A DNA stretch of 64,000 bases from Pilasporangium apinafurcum (taxonomy: Eukaryota > Oomycota > Peronosporomycetes > Pythiales > Pythiaceae): positions 326,347 to 390,346 of the forward strand of contig BCKE01000002.1 of assembly GCA_001600495.1 (NCBI GenBank), given 5' to 3'. Positions 11,722 to 23,169 of the stretch are shown here, in pieces. Position numbers and translations under genes: made by a program. The notes beneath the pieces were generated by a model that was not told where the DNA came from, made no database searches, and saw nothing but the letters and a program-made list of their open reading frames with translations. Position 1 is the first letter of the stretch. Each line of letters starts with the position of its first letter.

Positions 11722-13940
11722 CTAGTCACTGTCACTATCAGAGCTGCTGCTACCATCGCTGATGGCTGGACTGCCATTACCATCGCTTGCCTCCTCTGGT
11801 TTTGATTGCTCTTTCGATTCTTCTTTCCTTTCTTCTTCTTCTTCTTCTCTACTCGATTTTGTCTCTTCATCTGCAGGCTCTGTTCGCTGCTGTTTTTGAG
11901 GTGGTTGTTCAGAACCGGATCGTTTTTCACCGGATCGTCGGCGTTTGTGTTCTTGGACAAACTCCTCATCATCGAGCGAGCCATCGTAGATAGCACCATA
12001 TTCGAAAAGAATCGACGTGCGGCGTTCAGTTTCCGCTTCGGAGTATTCACGACGATGAACAATCGCCCCACGACGACGCTTGTCTTCTCCATTCAGCTGT
12101 AGCCACACATGACAAATTCCTTCATCAGAACATATTTTGAAAACTCTGGGCATAATGTGTGATACCTTTGTCTTCTTCAATTGAATACGATGAAAAATAT
12201 CACTGTATGTGAACTGATCCGATTCTGGATCAAATATAAAGACGCAATGCTGCGAATCTTCTCTACCCCTCTACAAATTTTAGAAATGAAGCAATAAATC
12301 AATGAAATAATTTAATGCGCATCAAAGCTACAGCCATGATACTTACGCTTTCAAGTGAGTGTACAGATAGTTGGTATTCTCGAAAGTAGGCAAACTTTTC
12401 ACGATCGTCGTTATCCTTCTGTAAAGTGACAAAAAGCAAGTAGAACACCAAACTCAGTGAACAGATGAGCTCCTACTGTTCATCGAACAGCGACGAACGT
12501 ACCATCTCATCATCATTGGACGCGCTGGGTAACAGGATAGAGCCTTGAATGAGATCTCCGTTCTGTGATTTCTTTGAAACACCGCACAAAAGGGCACGAC
12601 ATTCCTTCTCAGCGATGCTTTTGCTGTTGACATCTGCTGACGGAAGCACATCATAAGACTATGTATAGACAAAACCAAGCCAACGTTAGAAGAATCCACT
12701 TTTTAGGACGAACAACAGATAGTGACTGCGTCATCAGACCAAGATGGCATATTTGTTGGAAGACAAAACTTGGTCTGGAAATACATCCCAGGTCTTGGCG
12801 ATCTTAAGGTTCTTGTTAAATGGGTGCACCAATGTTTTTGGATTGTTGATGTCTTGGAACGATGCCTCAGCACGATCTTCCAAAGTGAATTGCACCACCT
12901 CTGCTAGCGCGTTCTCAGTGCCTTCACGTAATGCGCTTTGAATTTCGACCTCGCTTTTGAACTACAATGTTAATATAACACGATATTTCGTAATCAGATT
13001 CACATCCACAGTTTATACGAAATCTCAAGCGCACATACTTTATGTACAGAATCATAGAGATCATTGCCCATGTATTCCGTTCTGCGCAACCACGAGACTT
13101 CTGGTCTGATTTTGTTTTTGCCCGATTTTGCGGTCTCTTCCTTCATCATCAATGCCTGTTCGTCACCAATCTCCATCGGAGGAGGATGCTCAGGAGCTGT
13201 TGAATCCACCAACAGTCGACAAAGCAACATATCAGATAACTCCATTACTATTAGTATCACGAAAGATAAGGGTAGCAAACCTTCATATTTTGCGGGGTCG
13301 ATCAAGTCGATGGGCAAGCCCAAGTTCGCTTCTTCATGAACCTCATAGCTGTAGTCCTGCTCCAATGTATTGGGTTTATACTTGATCAGCCTGTAAGAGA
13401 AGCAATTTACCGTCAGCCCGTGATCAAGTGATCAAAGCAAGGTGATCTGTTGCCAAGCATGTACCGCTCGGATTCATGTGGATATTGCAGGAATTTAGTA
13501 TCGAATGGCAAGTCAGGTAGCGCATTCCGAAATTCCAAGTTTATGAGAAATTCTGATTGTTTCCCCAGCAGCGCACGGCGTTTTGCTTGTGCATGGCTCT
13601 CTAGGATCATTCTTGTGTGATCTCTGCGCGCCTTTAGCTTATCCTCTTTGTACTTCGCTACTTTCTTCCGCTCCAATTCGTACGCTGCGCGTTCTTCAGG
13701 AGTCGCGCTTGCACCTGGCGGCGCGCGTCGCCGCTTCGCCTCTTCCCTTGCTGCTCGTTCCGCATCTGCACTGCGACTGGAACTGCTGGTAGTCGATTTG
13801 CCATTCGAGCTCTCACGATAACTGTGTGAGCGAGAGGGGGCATCTGCACCGGCGTCGTTACTACCCAAGCTCTCGCGCTTCCTATCATGCACCCCCTCCA
13901 CGACGGAACCTTTTGCATCCACTGCGACCACGTCTGCCAT
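11722..13940 (-). CDS. PAF1: RNA polymerase II-associated factor PAF1
   Basis: Core subunit of the PAF1 elongation complex, which travels with RNA polymerase II and promotes histone H2B ubiquitination and H3K4/K36 methylation. Eight exons: 13940-13465, 13390-13281, 13196-13039, 12961-12740, 12658-12503, 12418-12347, 12270-12166 and 12096-11722, giving 557 residues (human 531). Diagnostic blocks are FRNALPDLPFDTKFLQYP near residue 140, LGLPIDLIDPAKY, the SWLRRTEYMGNDLYD segment matching the WMRKTEY block, and a region aligned with YDYKIAREY as FAYFREYQL. The C-terminus is a Glu/Ser/Asp tail ending in repeated Ser-Asp, as in animal PAF1. The N-terminal 110 residues are basic and Ser/Ala-rich. 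Introns at 13280-13197 (84 nt) and 12165-12097 (69 nt) are multiples of three without stops, so their removal is inferred from homology. Confidence 0.88.
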
Positions 13941-14355
13941 CGCACCTATTGGTAGATAACTGCTTCACTTGCCTTCTTCCGTTCCCCTTTCTGGCCGACG
14001 TTCAAAAGCGGTAACTGGTGTTGGTGTTGCTAGAAACTGTCATTCTTTATATAATTCATTTTAGTGACATAGTAAGCCGGTCTATTACTTTAGTAAAATG
14101 AGCAAGATAAGTCTATTTTAATAATATTTTAATATATAAGCTAAATTAAGATAATTATTAATATGATAGAGTATTTTTCAGTAATTTATATGTCAAAAAC
14201 TTGAAGTGCAATGCCATGTTTCTGGTCTCATTTGCGAGCAAAGTGTTCGTCAAATTGAATTTCCCAAAAGAGGTCTAAAGGAAGAAGCCAAAGGAAGGAT
14301 CTTGACCTAATCAGTGTGTGCATTCGTTCCCCCTTCACATAACAATTAAAAACAA
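13941..14355. other. AT-rich divergent intergenic region
   Basis: Between PAF1 (leftward) and the membrane-ankyrin gene (rightward). The segment 14090-14210 is strikingly AT-rich with runs of TTAATAATATTTTAATATA type. No open frame of note. It is presumably the shared promoter. Confidence 0.4.
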
Positions 14356-15464
14356 ATGCACCAGATGCTCAAGCTCATCCTGCACCACCCCGCCAAGCTG
14401 GCCGCGTCATTGGTGATAATCAGCATAGTCTATTCGTATGCGCGCGTGTTAGTGCTGCAATACCTACTTGGTGCACTCCAGGATTCGATCCATCGATATC
14501 CAAAGAACTTTCCACATGGTTTTTTCCTGCCGTTCTTTTATGTCTCGACTACCGCCATGTTTTTTGCTGCTATTGCGCATGATTTTCTTGTACTACATTC
14601 GACTGGATTGTGGAAATACGTGTTGCCTTTACCATTGACCATCAGAAGAGGATGGTACCGCATCATTGGCGTACCATTGTATGCATTTGTGCTCGCGATT
14701 ATTGAAATCATGCAACTGTTCCGGAACCCAGCAATGGAGAGTGATCTGAGTCGATTAGCAGCATATTTCCAGTCGTTGCGCCAGCAGCAGACATTGTTGG
14801 ATGACGCGACGATTCGAGCGTTGGTCGCCGACATCAAGTGGCAGGCATGGTCGTTGCAAACGCCAACAAATCCAACGACATTGTCCTATATTCGCTTACC
14901 ATTCGACATCATACTCGCTATTGTTGTGTGCGGAGTGTATGGGATTGCGATCTTCTGCAATGAGCCTCGTCATGGTATGTTTTTTATCACAGAAAATGCA
15001 TGAGTATCAAAGTGAATGACAATAGCTTCTGTAAACGTTATTGTGTGATAGATGGTGAAGAGTTGCGGGAAGCTGCACGGAACAATGACATTGCGCGCGT
15101 GAAGATCATTCTCGATCGTGGCGTAAACCCAAATAGCCGCTCAGGAGATGGATCCACAGCATTGCATATCTGTGCGCAGCAAGCCATGCCCAACATCGCT
15201 CAAGTATTGCTGAACTACGGTGCAGATCCGAACAAAGCGGATCGTCTTGGATTTACACCGCTGCATTGGGCCGTACAGATCCGTCGTGAAGAAATCTCGT
15301 CCACGAACCGCTTAGAGATGATTAAATTGCTAGTGAACAATGGTGCCGATCCAAGGCAGGCCGATGCCAATGGCGTCACCTCACTATCCATTGCCTCCAA
15401 GAAGGAGAACGAATCGTCCTTGGCAATTCTCCAGGAAGCACTGGGCGACATAGTTAGACAATAA
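14356..15464 (+). CDS. Multi-pass membrane protein with C-terminal ankyrin repeats
   Basis: Two exons, 14356-14974 and 15052-15464, join in phase 1 (GTATGT donor, GATAG acceptor) to give 343 residues. The N-terminal 205 residues contain hydrophobic segments near residues 15-40, 55-80, 95-120 and 185-205, with charged loops between them. After the splice come ankyrin-type repeats with the marks GDGSTALHICAQQ, GADPNKADRLGFTPLHWAV and GADPRQADANGVTSLSIA. The ankyrin part would mediate protein binding on the cytosolic side. The membrane part is not a DHHC acyltransferase, since no Asp-His-His-Cys is present, nor an obvious channel pore. No orthologue is recognised. Without the splice the first frame stops only nine codons beyond the donor, which supports the join. 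Confidence 0.7.
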
Positions 15465-15551
15465 GGAGCATATTAACACTATTAACAACTAATTAACCTC
15501 GTGCTATGTTCATGTGCATGTGCATCAAGCAATAACAAGTCCACGCCATCT

Positions 15552-18339
15552 CTAACGGCTATTAAACCCAGTCACGTCCATTTGAATCACCTACAAGACC
15601 AATGAAATGTAAGTAAGCGCATCCTTGGAAAGATTTCATCGATATGCATCAACATACCATCAACAAAATTTCTTCCAGTTCCTCTTTAGAGGAATAGACA
15701 CGTAAATCTAGTCTATATACACCAAAATTCACAGTCAACAATGGGACAAATAAGTAACAAGAATTCATCAGCTCTCGCGCAACGTCTCCATTTACCTATT
15801 TACACACGTGCTTGCATGTGGGAGCACAGTATAGATCTGTGATACTGCCTTTCCCAATTGAATAGTAAACGGCTGAATCTCACCGTCCATTCCCGTAAGG
15901 CCCTACGATATACAAGAAATTGGTCACACCATTATTGCGTTTCCAGATAAACAAATAGTGCTCAGTTCAACATACTTTGAATCCTTCAACAGGGACACCA
16001 CTTGATCCCGTGACGTACTGCAAGAGGCGACTACGAGCGTCTTGTGTGAAGGATTCGACAATCTCCCAAAACCACCCAATGAATTCAATTTCACGTTCCA
16101 AGTTTTCACCTAAGAAACGCACGTCCGTGTGGGCTTTCCAATCATCAACGTCAATATCTGGCAGTCCAGAGAGCAACAAATCCAATTCCTTATAGTCAAA
16201 CGCGTGCAGCATCGTGTCAGAGATGACGCTACGAACTCCTTCGAGGATACTCGCCAGTTCCGATTGAACACTGTCAAACAGGTAGTATTGCATCACTTTT
16301 TCGACATAGAAGTGTTTGTTGGTATCATCGACTGCCACTTCCGAGCCATTCGGGATTAAATCGTATCCATCGACGGCAAAAGTCAGGGACAACACGTCAG
16401 TGTTGTCATTTTTGAGAATCCACATAAGACTGGCATGGATGGTTTCATCGATCAGTCGCAAATCCGACAAGCACAACGGTGCGCCGAGAATGTGTTTTAA
16501 CAGAGGAATGGAGAGTCGAATGTTGAGGAGTAGGCCTTCCAGTATTGTTTTTCCGAGGATCTTTCCAAAGAATTGAAACATTTGCAAGTGATTACGACAC
16601 GTCTTCGAGGCGTTGCGATTGACCCAATAGCCCTGGTGGGTAGATGAATTGGTTTGTTGAAACAGCCCTAGGCCATCGGAGAAGATTTCGTTGCATATTA
16701 AATGAAGCCATTCACGAAGGATGCCACCACCATCAATGCCTGGTTCTTCCATGAAATCAACTCGGAGCCGGCGACGAAGTGTCGTGGAAGGAGCAGTCAT
16801 AAAGAGATGAAAAGATTGCTTTACCACATGCTCTCGATGCACTCCTATCGTATCAGTACTTGATTAGCATTATGAAAGCGAATACAACAAATGACAAATG
16901 TGTATACAACACTTACGAATTGTATGAAAGCCTTCCACGATCGAGGACGAGAGCTTCTCCGAGTACTGAAACATCCACTGAACTTTTTCATGAAACGGCA
17001 TATAGGCAACTTTCTACATGCATTGAAATTTACGCATACAATTATTAGACACAGCACAATTCGAGACAAATATGAATTGTACAGCTTACCTGTATGTCGC
17101 TGCTGTATTTCCGTACTGAAATTGATACCTCCTCTGTATCGTTCAGGAGAAATATCATTAGACCAAGTTGCATGGGATCAATGGAGTTAAGCTGCATAAA
17201 GATTGACAAGCATGAGTAAAAATACCTGCTCGTCTCCATTTGGTCTTGGCCTCCGTGAAATCATCGCGCACAAATGCTGTTTTCTCATTAAACACCGTTG
17301 TTTGTGGCTGATCATGATTAAATGGGAATGCGTTTGTCGATATGAACGATCCTTCTTTGATAGCTTCCGACGAACTGGATCCATAGCAACAGCACCTGCT
17401 CTCGCTTTTGGATGGATTTTGAGCGCGTAAATGCTTTTCGACGACAATCGTTCCCCGGAGCTTCAGATTCGTCTGGAATGTAGCTACAGGAATCCGCATC
17501 TATAACGAGCATCACACATGATCAGCACCAAAAGAAAACTTCATATTAGTATGTAGATCGAACAATGATGCCCACATACGAGAAAAAAAATCACCCACCC
17601 AATAGACTCCTCGTGACCCAATACACCTCTTCCATGAATGTCTATCCATCGCCACTTGTTGGCGTTCGTTCAACCCAACCTCAGATCGAGAACTAGTTGA
17701 GGAGCTATTCGATCGTTGGCTTCGCAGTACACTTCTTCGTGGTGTGGTCAATAGGTGAAAAACCGAGCCAGACGAAGATGCACTGACACGGCTTTCTCGT
17801 GGTGGCTGCTGCACCACAAAGGTGCCATTCGATGCTGAGCCACATAGCACACATGCCACTTGTACCTGGTCGTTCGAGTGATAGCAAATCGGACACGTCC
17901 ACCCAGATCGCCTACAGTCATCAATATTCCAGTCAGTTTCCTTCTTAACATGTTAAACGATTTATCTGCTTTGGCTTTCATGTCTCTGTACCATAGCACA
18001 CAATCAAGTAAAGCCTAAAACAACTGAGAGCAACACGTACGAGTATTTGATGAATGCGCGATGGTGGGCGTTGCGGCTCGGTCGCCGCCAGCACTCGACC
18101 AGATTTGGCCATGAAAACCAGAGAATGATCAACACCATCACACCACCAAAACTGCACGCCAGAATCATTTGATCCGACGACCCTTTCGCTTTTTCCTCCT
18201 TTGGCTCCTGACTAGTTGCATCATCACCATCACTCGTACCTGCTGTTGCAGCAATGATATCCACCAGAAGCACCTCAAGTAAGAGCAGTACTGGTATAAA
18301 CGCGTGTAACAAGGTGTTCTTTTTCACTAATATTCCCAT
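15552..18339 (-). CDS. Membrane HECT-type E3 ubiquitin ligase with RanBP2 zinc finger
   Basis: Transfers ubiquitin through a thioester on its HECT cysteine. Nine phase-consistent exons: 18339-18041, 17911-17599, 17499-17272, 17191-17090, 17013-16917, 16844-15976, 15902-15796, 15712-15658 and 15590-15552, giving 702 residues. It begins with a hydrophobic signal/anchor (LLHAFIPVLLLLEVLLVDII) and has a second membrane segment near residue 70. A RanBP2-type finger follows (WTCPIC, ten-residue loop, CVLC), then a Ser/Arg-rich linker. The HECT domain carries the hallmark DGGGILREW entry and, near the end, THE catalytic-cysteine region HASTCVNRLDLRVY. The gene ends in the short C-tail expected of HECT ligases. 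RanBP2 fingers often bind ubiquitin or RNA. Membrane anchoring suggests action on ER or endosomal substrates, which is inference. The first intron (129 nt) could alternatively hold a tiny exon at 17985-17950. Confidence 0.82.
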
Positions 18340-19450
18340 ATTAGTGTCATCCAGTGACGGAAGATCCCGTCGCGTCGACGCACTTGATTTTGGTCTCTTT
18401 CTGAAAAGCGAAATGTGTGATTGTGTGGCGTAGGTGGTCGAGTCTACGCACTTCAACACCCAACTGGCCAAGACAAAAAATCAACGAAACCGCAAACTGG
18501 TGCTTTTTTCTTTTCTTGATTTGATCACATTCGAGAGGGGATTGCATCATTTCCTCCTCAGGTGTCTCTTCTTTCTTCCGTTCTTCTAATTTTCAGGATC
18601 AGTCAGGTCATACTACTAAAGTCAAACGAGAAAAATGGTGGATGATGGACCTCCGACCCAAATTCACACATCATAGCCAGAGCAGAGGGAGAAAGAAGAT
18701 ACACACTACAGTATTCATCCATGTTGTATTTGGAGCGATATGCTTCTCTTCTTCAGGATGAGCAAGCAATCTTTTCTCATAATGCGACCTAGAGAGACCC
18801 TCCACTTTCGTTGTTAAATGGTCACCATCTACACTGAAGTACGACAAATTTATAGAGCTCCTCCGGCATGAAATTCTTCACGATTATACCGTTGCGTTCA
18901 TGTTACTGCAGTCTTGATACGAAATGATCAAGTGAGGACCCAACAAAACCAGTAACGAAAGAGACACGCAATAAATGTAAGAACGCAAAACCACATCGAA
19001 AATTCACGTTAACATTAATACAAGCTTCTTACTAATTTTATCCCACCGTTTTCTTTATATCCTCACCAGCATGTCCCTCTTCATTTGATTTGTTGGCTGC
19101 TATTTTCCATTGAGTAGCATTCTGAGATGTGGTATGTAACTGGCAAAGCCAATTCTTCCATGTCATTCCCATATGCCTGGGAGAAGAGGTGGATTATCTA
19201 TAGACTTCATTCGTCCATAATATCAACCACGAGGTTAAGGGAAGCACAGAACACGATAGGTGGAGCGTGAAGCATTTCACAATACAAAGCATAGTGCACA
19301 AGCTTTTTTCTCTTCACTCTCTCACATTCGCTTGACTTGCAGCAATTCATCGGTTCATTTGAATTCATTCTTCGAGAGCGGTGGCTGGCAGGGACGATGA
19401 CAGTTTCATTCACTGTCGCATGGGAGAGTTTACATTGATGGACCGGTGCT
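18340..19450. other. Intergenic region, no gene seen
   Basis: About 1.1 kb between the HECT ligase start and the PX-protein stop. Only short shadows of open frames occur. No repeat copy, RNA gene or domain-like peptide is visible. It presumably contains the HECT promoter and the PX gene 3' end. Confidence 0.4.
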
Positions 19451-20833
19451 TTAGTAAGCTTGGCAAAACTTTCGCACGGCGTCCATACTAGCGAGTACTT
19501 CGTCGGTGCGGATCGCATCAACGAACGCTTGGATTTTCTGTCGACGTGCGTTTAAAACGTGGTCGGTCAGTTCTCGTTGCACAAAGAGAATGGCACCACT
19601 GGAGAGATGCGGAACCTTTATATGACGGCCAGAGTGTTTCTTCTTGACTTCCTGTTTCAGCTCGCGTTCTAATTTCTTAAATTCATCAAACGTGGCGGAA
19701 ATATCCCACATTATGACTGGATTCATGTGCTTCTCCTGACCATTGGGAACTCCACAATCCACACGCACGAGGTACGTATCCACCTCTTTGCCTGTACCAG
19801 GGAAAGCACACATGTGAGCCTTGCCGACACGAATCCGAGCTTGGTAGAGCGACATCTCCGCGCGTCGACGAGTTTCTCCAGCAACGACGTTTACGATGGG
19901 AGGACCACGGCGAAGGTTGTTGAGTACGCGTCGGCGTACGGATGAGATCTTGACCGGCGCCCCTTCTGCATTTTTCACAGTGTAGGTGAACGGCTCCGTG
20001 GTAGAAGGAGCCTTCGTGGGAGTTACCGAGAGCTTGGGGAGTTTGCTACGTTGTGTCGATGGTTGTTGAGGCGTAATGAAAAACTCCTTATGACTCGCCA
20101 TCAGGAGGTCTTTTTGTTCTGCAAGGATACCTCGTGCGAGCATTGTATAGGTCGAAAACGTCGCAAATGCGATCAGAAGCGTCACTAGCATGTTGAAAAA
20201 CATAGCTGCCACAAGTCTCACAACCTGAATCATGACCACAGACACAACATATGCGGACGCCAACCAAAGCACTTTCTTCATGATCCCGAACGTGACTTTC
20301 CAAAGCGTCTCGCTCAGATTCGAGAGCAACGGCACACGGAAGCCGTGAAAGTGCAGCACAACCGTTGGCACCACACTCACCTCCATTGTCTTCTTTTTGT
20401 CGAGAAAAGCCATTGACCGGCTGAAACCGGAAAATACAGGGTGGTGTTCTTGCAGCGAGGAAGTGGTAGCAGTAGAAATGCGCTTGGAGAGAGCGATATC
20501 TGCTTGTTGAGTGAGTCGAACAAGCACGTGTTGCTGCTTGCTCTCGTCAGCTACGCCAAAGGAGCGCTGAGCGTTGTTGTTGCTTCCTTCCCCTGCTTCG
20601 TTCGCGGGTCTGGTGTCCACTCCAATTTGTGTGGAACTTCTTTGTATCACCTTCGCAAAGGTGTCAGTGGCCTGCCACTGCTGTGCACCTGGAGCGGCAA
20701 CAGGTGGATGTTGAGCAGCTCCATAACGGTAAACGGGTTGGCAACAGTGCAAACCCATGGCATAAAAACGGGTTATAGTGGCCAACAACCCGCCGAGTTT
20801 CATATATACTTCCTGTTGATTAGGTCGGATCAT
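19451..20833 (-). CDS. Membrane protein with C-terminal PX domain
   Basis: Single open frame of 460 codons from the ATG at 20833-20831. The N-terminal 150 residues are Ala/Gln/Ser-rich and probably disordered. A hydrophobic region spans about residues 178-240, with two or three membrane segments (WLASAYVVSVVMIQVV and AMFFNMLVTLLIAFATF). The last 130 residues look like a phosphoinositide-binding PX domain. It has a strand region with KVDTY-like beta residues, WDISATFDEFKKLERELK matching the tyrosine/phenylalanine-x-x-[FL]-x-x-L helix start, a basic KKKHSGRHIKVPHL loop, and a helix ending RRQKIQAFVDAI. A role in endosomal sorting or membrane contact is inferred from PX biology. An upstream exon cannot be excluded because the N-terminus is unusual. 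Confidence 0.65.
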   Translation of the reverse strand: MIRPNQQEVYMKLGGLLATITRFYAMGLHCCQPVYRYGAAQHPPVAAPGAQQWQATDTFAKVIQRSSTQIGVDTRPANEAGEGSNNNAQRSFGVADESKQQHVLVRLTQQADIALSKRISTATTSSLQEHHPVFSGFSRSMAFLDKKKTMEVSVVPTVVLHFHGFRVPLLSNLSETLWKVTFGIMKKVLWLASAYVVSVVMIQVVRLVAAMFFNMLVTLLIAFATFSTYTMLARGILAEQKDLLMASHKEFFITPQQPSTQRSKLPKLSVTPTKAPSTTEPFTYTVKNAEGAPVKISSVRRRVLNNLRRGPPIVNVVAGETRRRAEMSLYQARIRVGKAHMCAFPGTGKEVDTYLVRVDCGVPNGQEKHMNPVIMWDISATFDEFKKLERELKQEVKKKHSGRHIKVPHLSSGAILFVQRELTDHVLNARRQKIQAFVDAIRTDEVLASMDAVRKFCQAY

Positions 20834-21198
20834 GGTTGTTATCTTGGTCCGGGTTTGGATAGAACGGCAAAGTCAACGGGTCGGACCACGTTTTGTTCCA
20901 GGAGCTTCAACGTGTGCAACTCTTCTCTGAACCGAATACTTGGCGGCTGGTAAAGGTGAGGAATGCAAATGATACGTACACGTTTTGCCACCTCTTCTTT
21001 GGGATATGGTGATAGTCGAGGAAGGGCCTTCTTCTCGGTGCTTGGCGCGCCACTGCGTGTGCGCTGCCGTCGAAAATGAGAAAGTGATGGAAAATCTGTG
21101 ATCGCAGCGATCTTTGATGCCCGATTTGGCCGTTTTTACTCTATTATTATATTGAACACCATCTGGGAGGGAGAGAGCGCAAATAATAAAATTGCTCC

Positions 21199-21632
21199 AA
21201 GAGATCATATGCGTTACCAAAGTACGAGTACCTCAGGAAGGAGGAGCTCCTATTTTTTCTTTGGATTCGATTTGACTAGACGAGTGCGGAATAGACATCT
21301 CCAACACCTAGACTCTGAAAATATGTCTTTCTTGTATACTGCTCTCCACACTCGATCACACATCCTCTAGTCCTTTCCATCTTCTACTTCAGTAGCATTT
21401 TGAACTTGTAATGAGACCATGTGAGCATCGCTCTTGACATTTTGCTTGAAACTCTTTTTTTGCTTGGACGTCATCTTTGAGGTCCCAAAAGATGGAAGAA
21501 GGACTTCATGGTGGTTGTTCGACAGCCACTTGGAGATTTTGTGATGCATGTCTGACGTCATCGCTTTCATCCATTGGAAAACTTGATACAAAAACACAAT
21601 CAACTTTTCATACAAATATTGTACACTCGAAC
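21199..21632 (-). mobile_element. Degraded Fanzor (TnpB-like) element, copy 1
   Basis: Remnant of a eukaryotic TnpB-like nuclease element, coding strand minus. From about 21590 the frame gives HHKISKWLSNNHHEVLLPSF, then G-TSKM, where TnpB-like proteins have a catalytic Glu after LPxF. A frameshift follows, then in another frame SRAMLTWSHYKFKMLLK, a stop, and KMERTRGCVIECGEQYTRKT. All of these are recognisable RuvC/TnpB segments. The zinc ribbon and last RuvC motif are deleted. The 3' tail (21199-21285) is shared with all other copies. The first 1,671 bp including most of this copy are duplicated at 40.3-42.0 kb. Confidence 0.7.
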
Positions 21633-22955
21633 TTTGATATGTATATCAACTGAAATGTGTGGTCATCACAGATCGGAATACTTACAGATGAAACTTGTTA
21701 CTTTCAAGCTCAAAAACAAAACAAGAGCCTCTGGAAGTATGGAACTTTTGGGAACTATGGGTTACTCATGGAAAGTAGCAGCGATATCTCAGAGCAACGA
21801 ACATAAATTAGTGAGCTCAAAAAGTAGCTTCAGAGGAATCCGAGTCTCCAGCGTCTTCGGAAGCGAGATAATCATCTCCGTTACCATCATCGTCTTCTTC
21901 TGCACCATCCGACGCATTAAACCCATCTTCTCCAGCATATGTATCAAGTGGATCGGTAGAAAAGTGTTGTCGCTGTACAGCAGCTCGACGTGGTCGCCGT
22001 CCACCTTCAATGATCGCACTCGTGTCAATCCCATCTAACTCTCGTTCAATAGCTTTTTTCTTTTCTGCTTCACGGACGTCTTGTTTGCTGGGATATGCAC
22101 CACTAAAGTGAATATTGGCCTTGTCTAGAACCTCACGAAGGACATCTTCAGCTGCATCTACTGATGACACATTCTTTAATGCCTTGTAGACATGAGGTCT
22201 ACACCGAAACGAAAATAGTTAGAGAAACAAGACAGAGAGTATTGACCACTTAACCAAACGTACGTACCCCATGAGCCCTGCTGCGTGAGCCAATGCTTTT
22301 AATGAGGCTAGTCCAGGAGGATCAGGTTCCTTTTGTGTCTTTGACTTATTTGCTGTGGGAGAAATTTTGCTCTTCTTCTCTCGTCGTGGTTTGCTAGACT
22401 TTGATCTAGAAGTTTGCTGCGAGTATACAATAGTCACGCAGTCAAGAATATATACTGCAGAAAATATCTACAGTTCATCATACATACCACAGCGCGTTTC
22501 TTTTTCGATGGTGGCGGATCATCATCCGATACATCCGAATCACTATCTTCTTTTTTCTCTTCACTCTCATCGTAATTGCCCTCATCAGTGTCGTCGTTCT
22601 CATCGCTATCATCCGCAATCACATTCTTACGTTTCCTATTCTTCATTCTACTCTGTTGACGCTTGCCTTCACCATCTTGTGGCATATCTTCATCCTTCTC
22701 CTCCTCTTCTTCCTCTTCAACACTATCTGTCGCATCTGTTGATTCTGTCCCAGGGTGAAGTGACCGGAGTAAATCTGGCACCAGTTCTCTAACGGTCGGT
22801 TTCCAGCCTGACAATACCGATGGATCTACATGAAGGTGTTCCGATAGATGGTCCATCAGCATTCGTGTCGTCACTATTTCTTCGTCCACCTGTGGAAGAA
22901 TTTCCTTCAACGCATGCTCAAGTACTTGCTCATTGATCTCGATGTCCGCCATCTT
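21285..22955. repeat. Inverted segmental duplication, copy A (1,671 bp)
   Basis: This segment is repeated in opposite orientation at 40347-42017 with equal length. Translations agree in coding, intron and flanking sequence in every frame I compared. I noticed one base difference, near 21323 against the matching site near 41977. One edge lies two bases upstream of the CHZ-gene ATG that opens the shared protein; the other lies inside the degraded Fanzor element. It is either very recent, maintained by gene conversion, or an assembly artefact. Confidence 0.85.
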
Positions 22956-22970
22956 TTCAATGTTAGACAT
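21817..22970 (-). CDS. HIRIP3-like protein: DEK-C domain plus CHZ motif (copy A)
   Basis: Probable histone chaperone for H2A/H2A.Z. Three exons, 22970-22488, 22416-22268 and 22198-21817, give 337 residues. An N-terminal helical domain (about residues 10-70, with LEHALKEILPQV, LSEHLHV and VRELVPDLL) resembles the DEK C-terminal fold. A long acidic Glu/Asp and Lys-rich linker follows, then the HIRIP3-type block PPGLASLKALAHAAGLMGPH, and near residue 275 the CHZ motif ELDGIDTSAIIEGGRRPRR. An acidic Asp/Ser tail ends the protein. CHZ motifs bind H2A.Z-H2B in yeast Chz1 and human HIRIP3. This copy starts with MSNIEK before the shared MADIEI; the ATG of MADIEI at 22952-22950 may be the native start. 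Residues after that point are identical to copy B. Confidence 0.82.
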
Positions 22971-23169
22971 TTTGAGGTACTTGGCGCCAAAAGGAGTCAA
23001 ACCCCCTAAAATCCGATAGAGCAGATATCAAAGGGGACTAAATTTGTATCACAACATAGAGCAAAATTGTGGCTACACTTTCTCCTCTACTTGCTCACTC
23101 GCCAACTATGCATTCCACTTTCTCATTTCTCCTTTTTTCTATGCCGGTATGACCGAAAATGCACGTCGT

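Noticed and set aside
17912-17985. Small extra exon in the HECT ligase (17985-17950)
   Set aside because: It would need a 38-nt intron; skipping it gives one 129-nt intron with the same phase.
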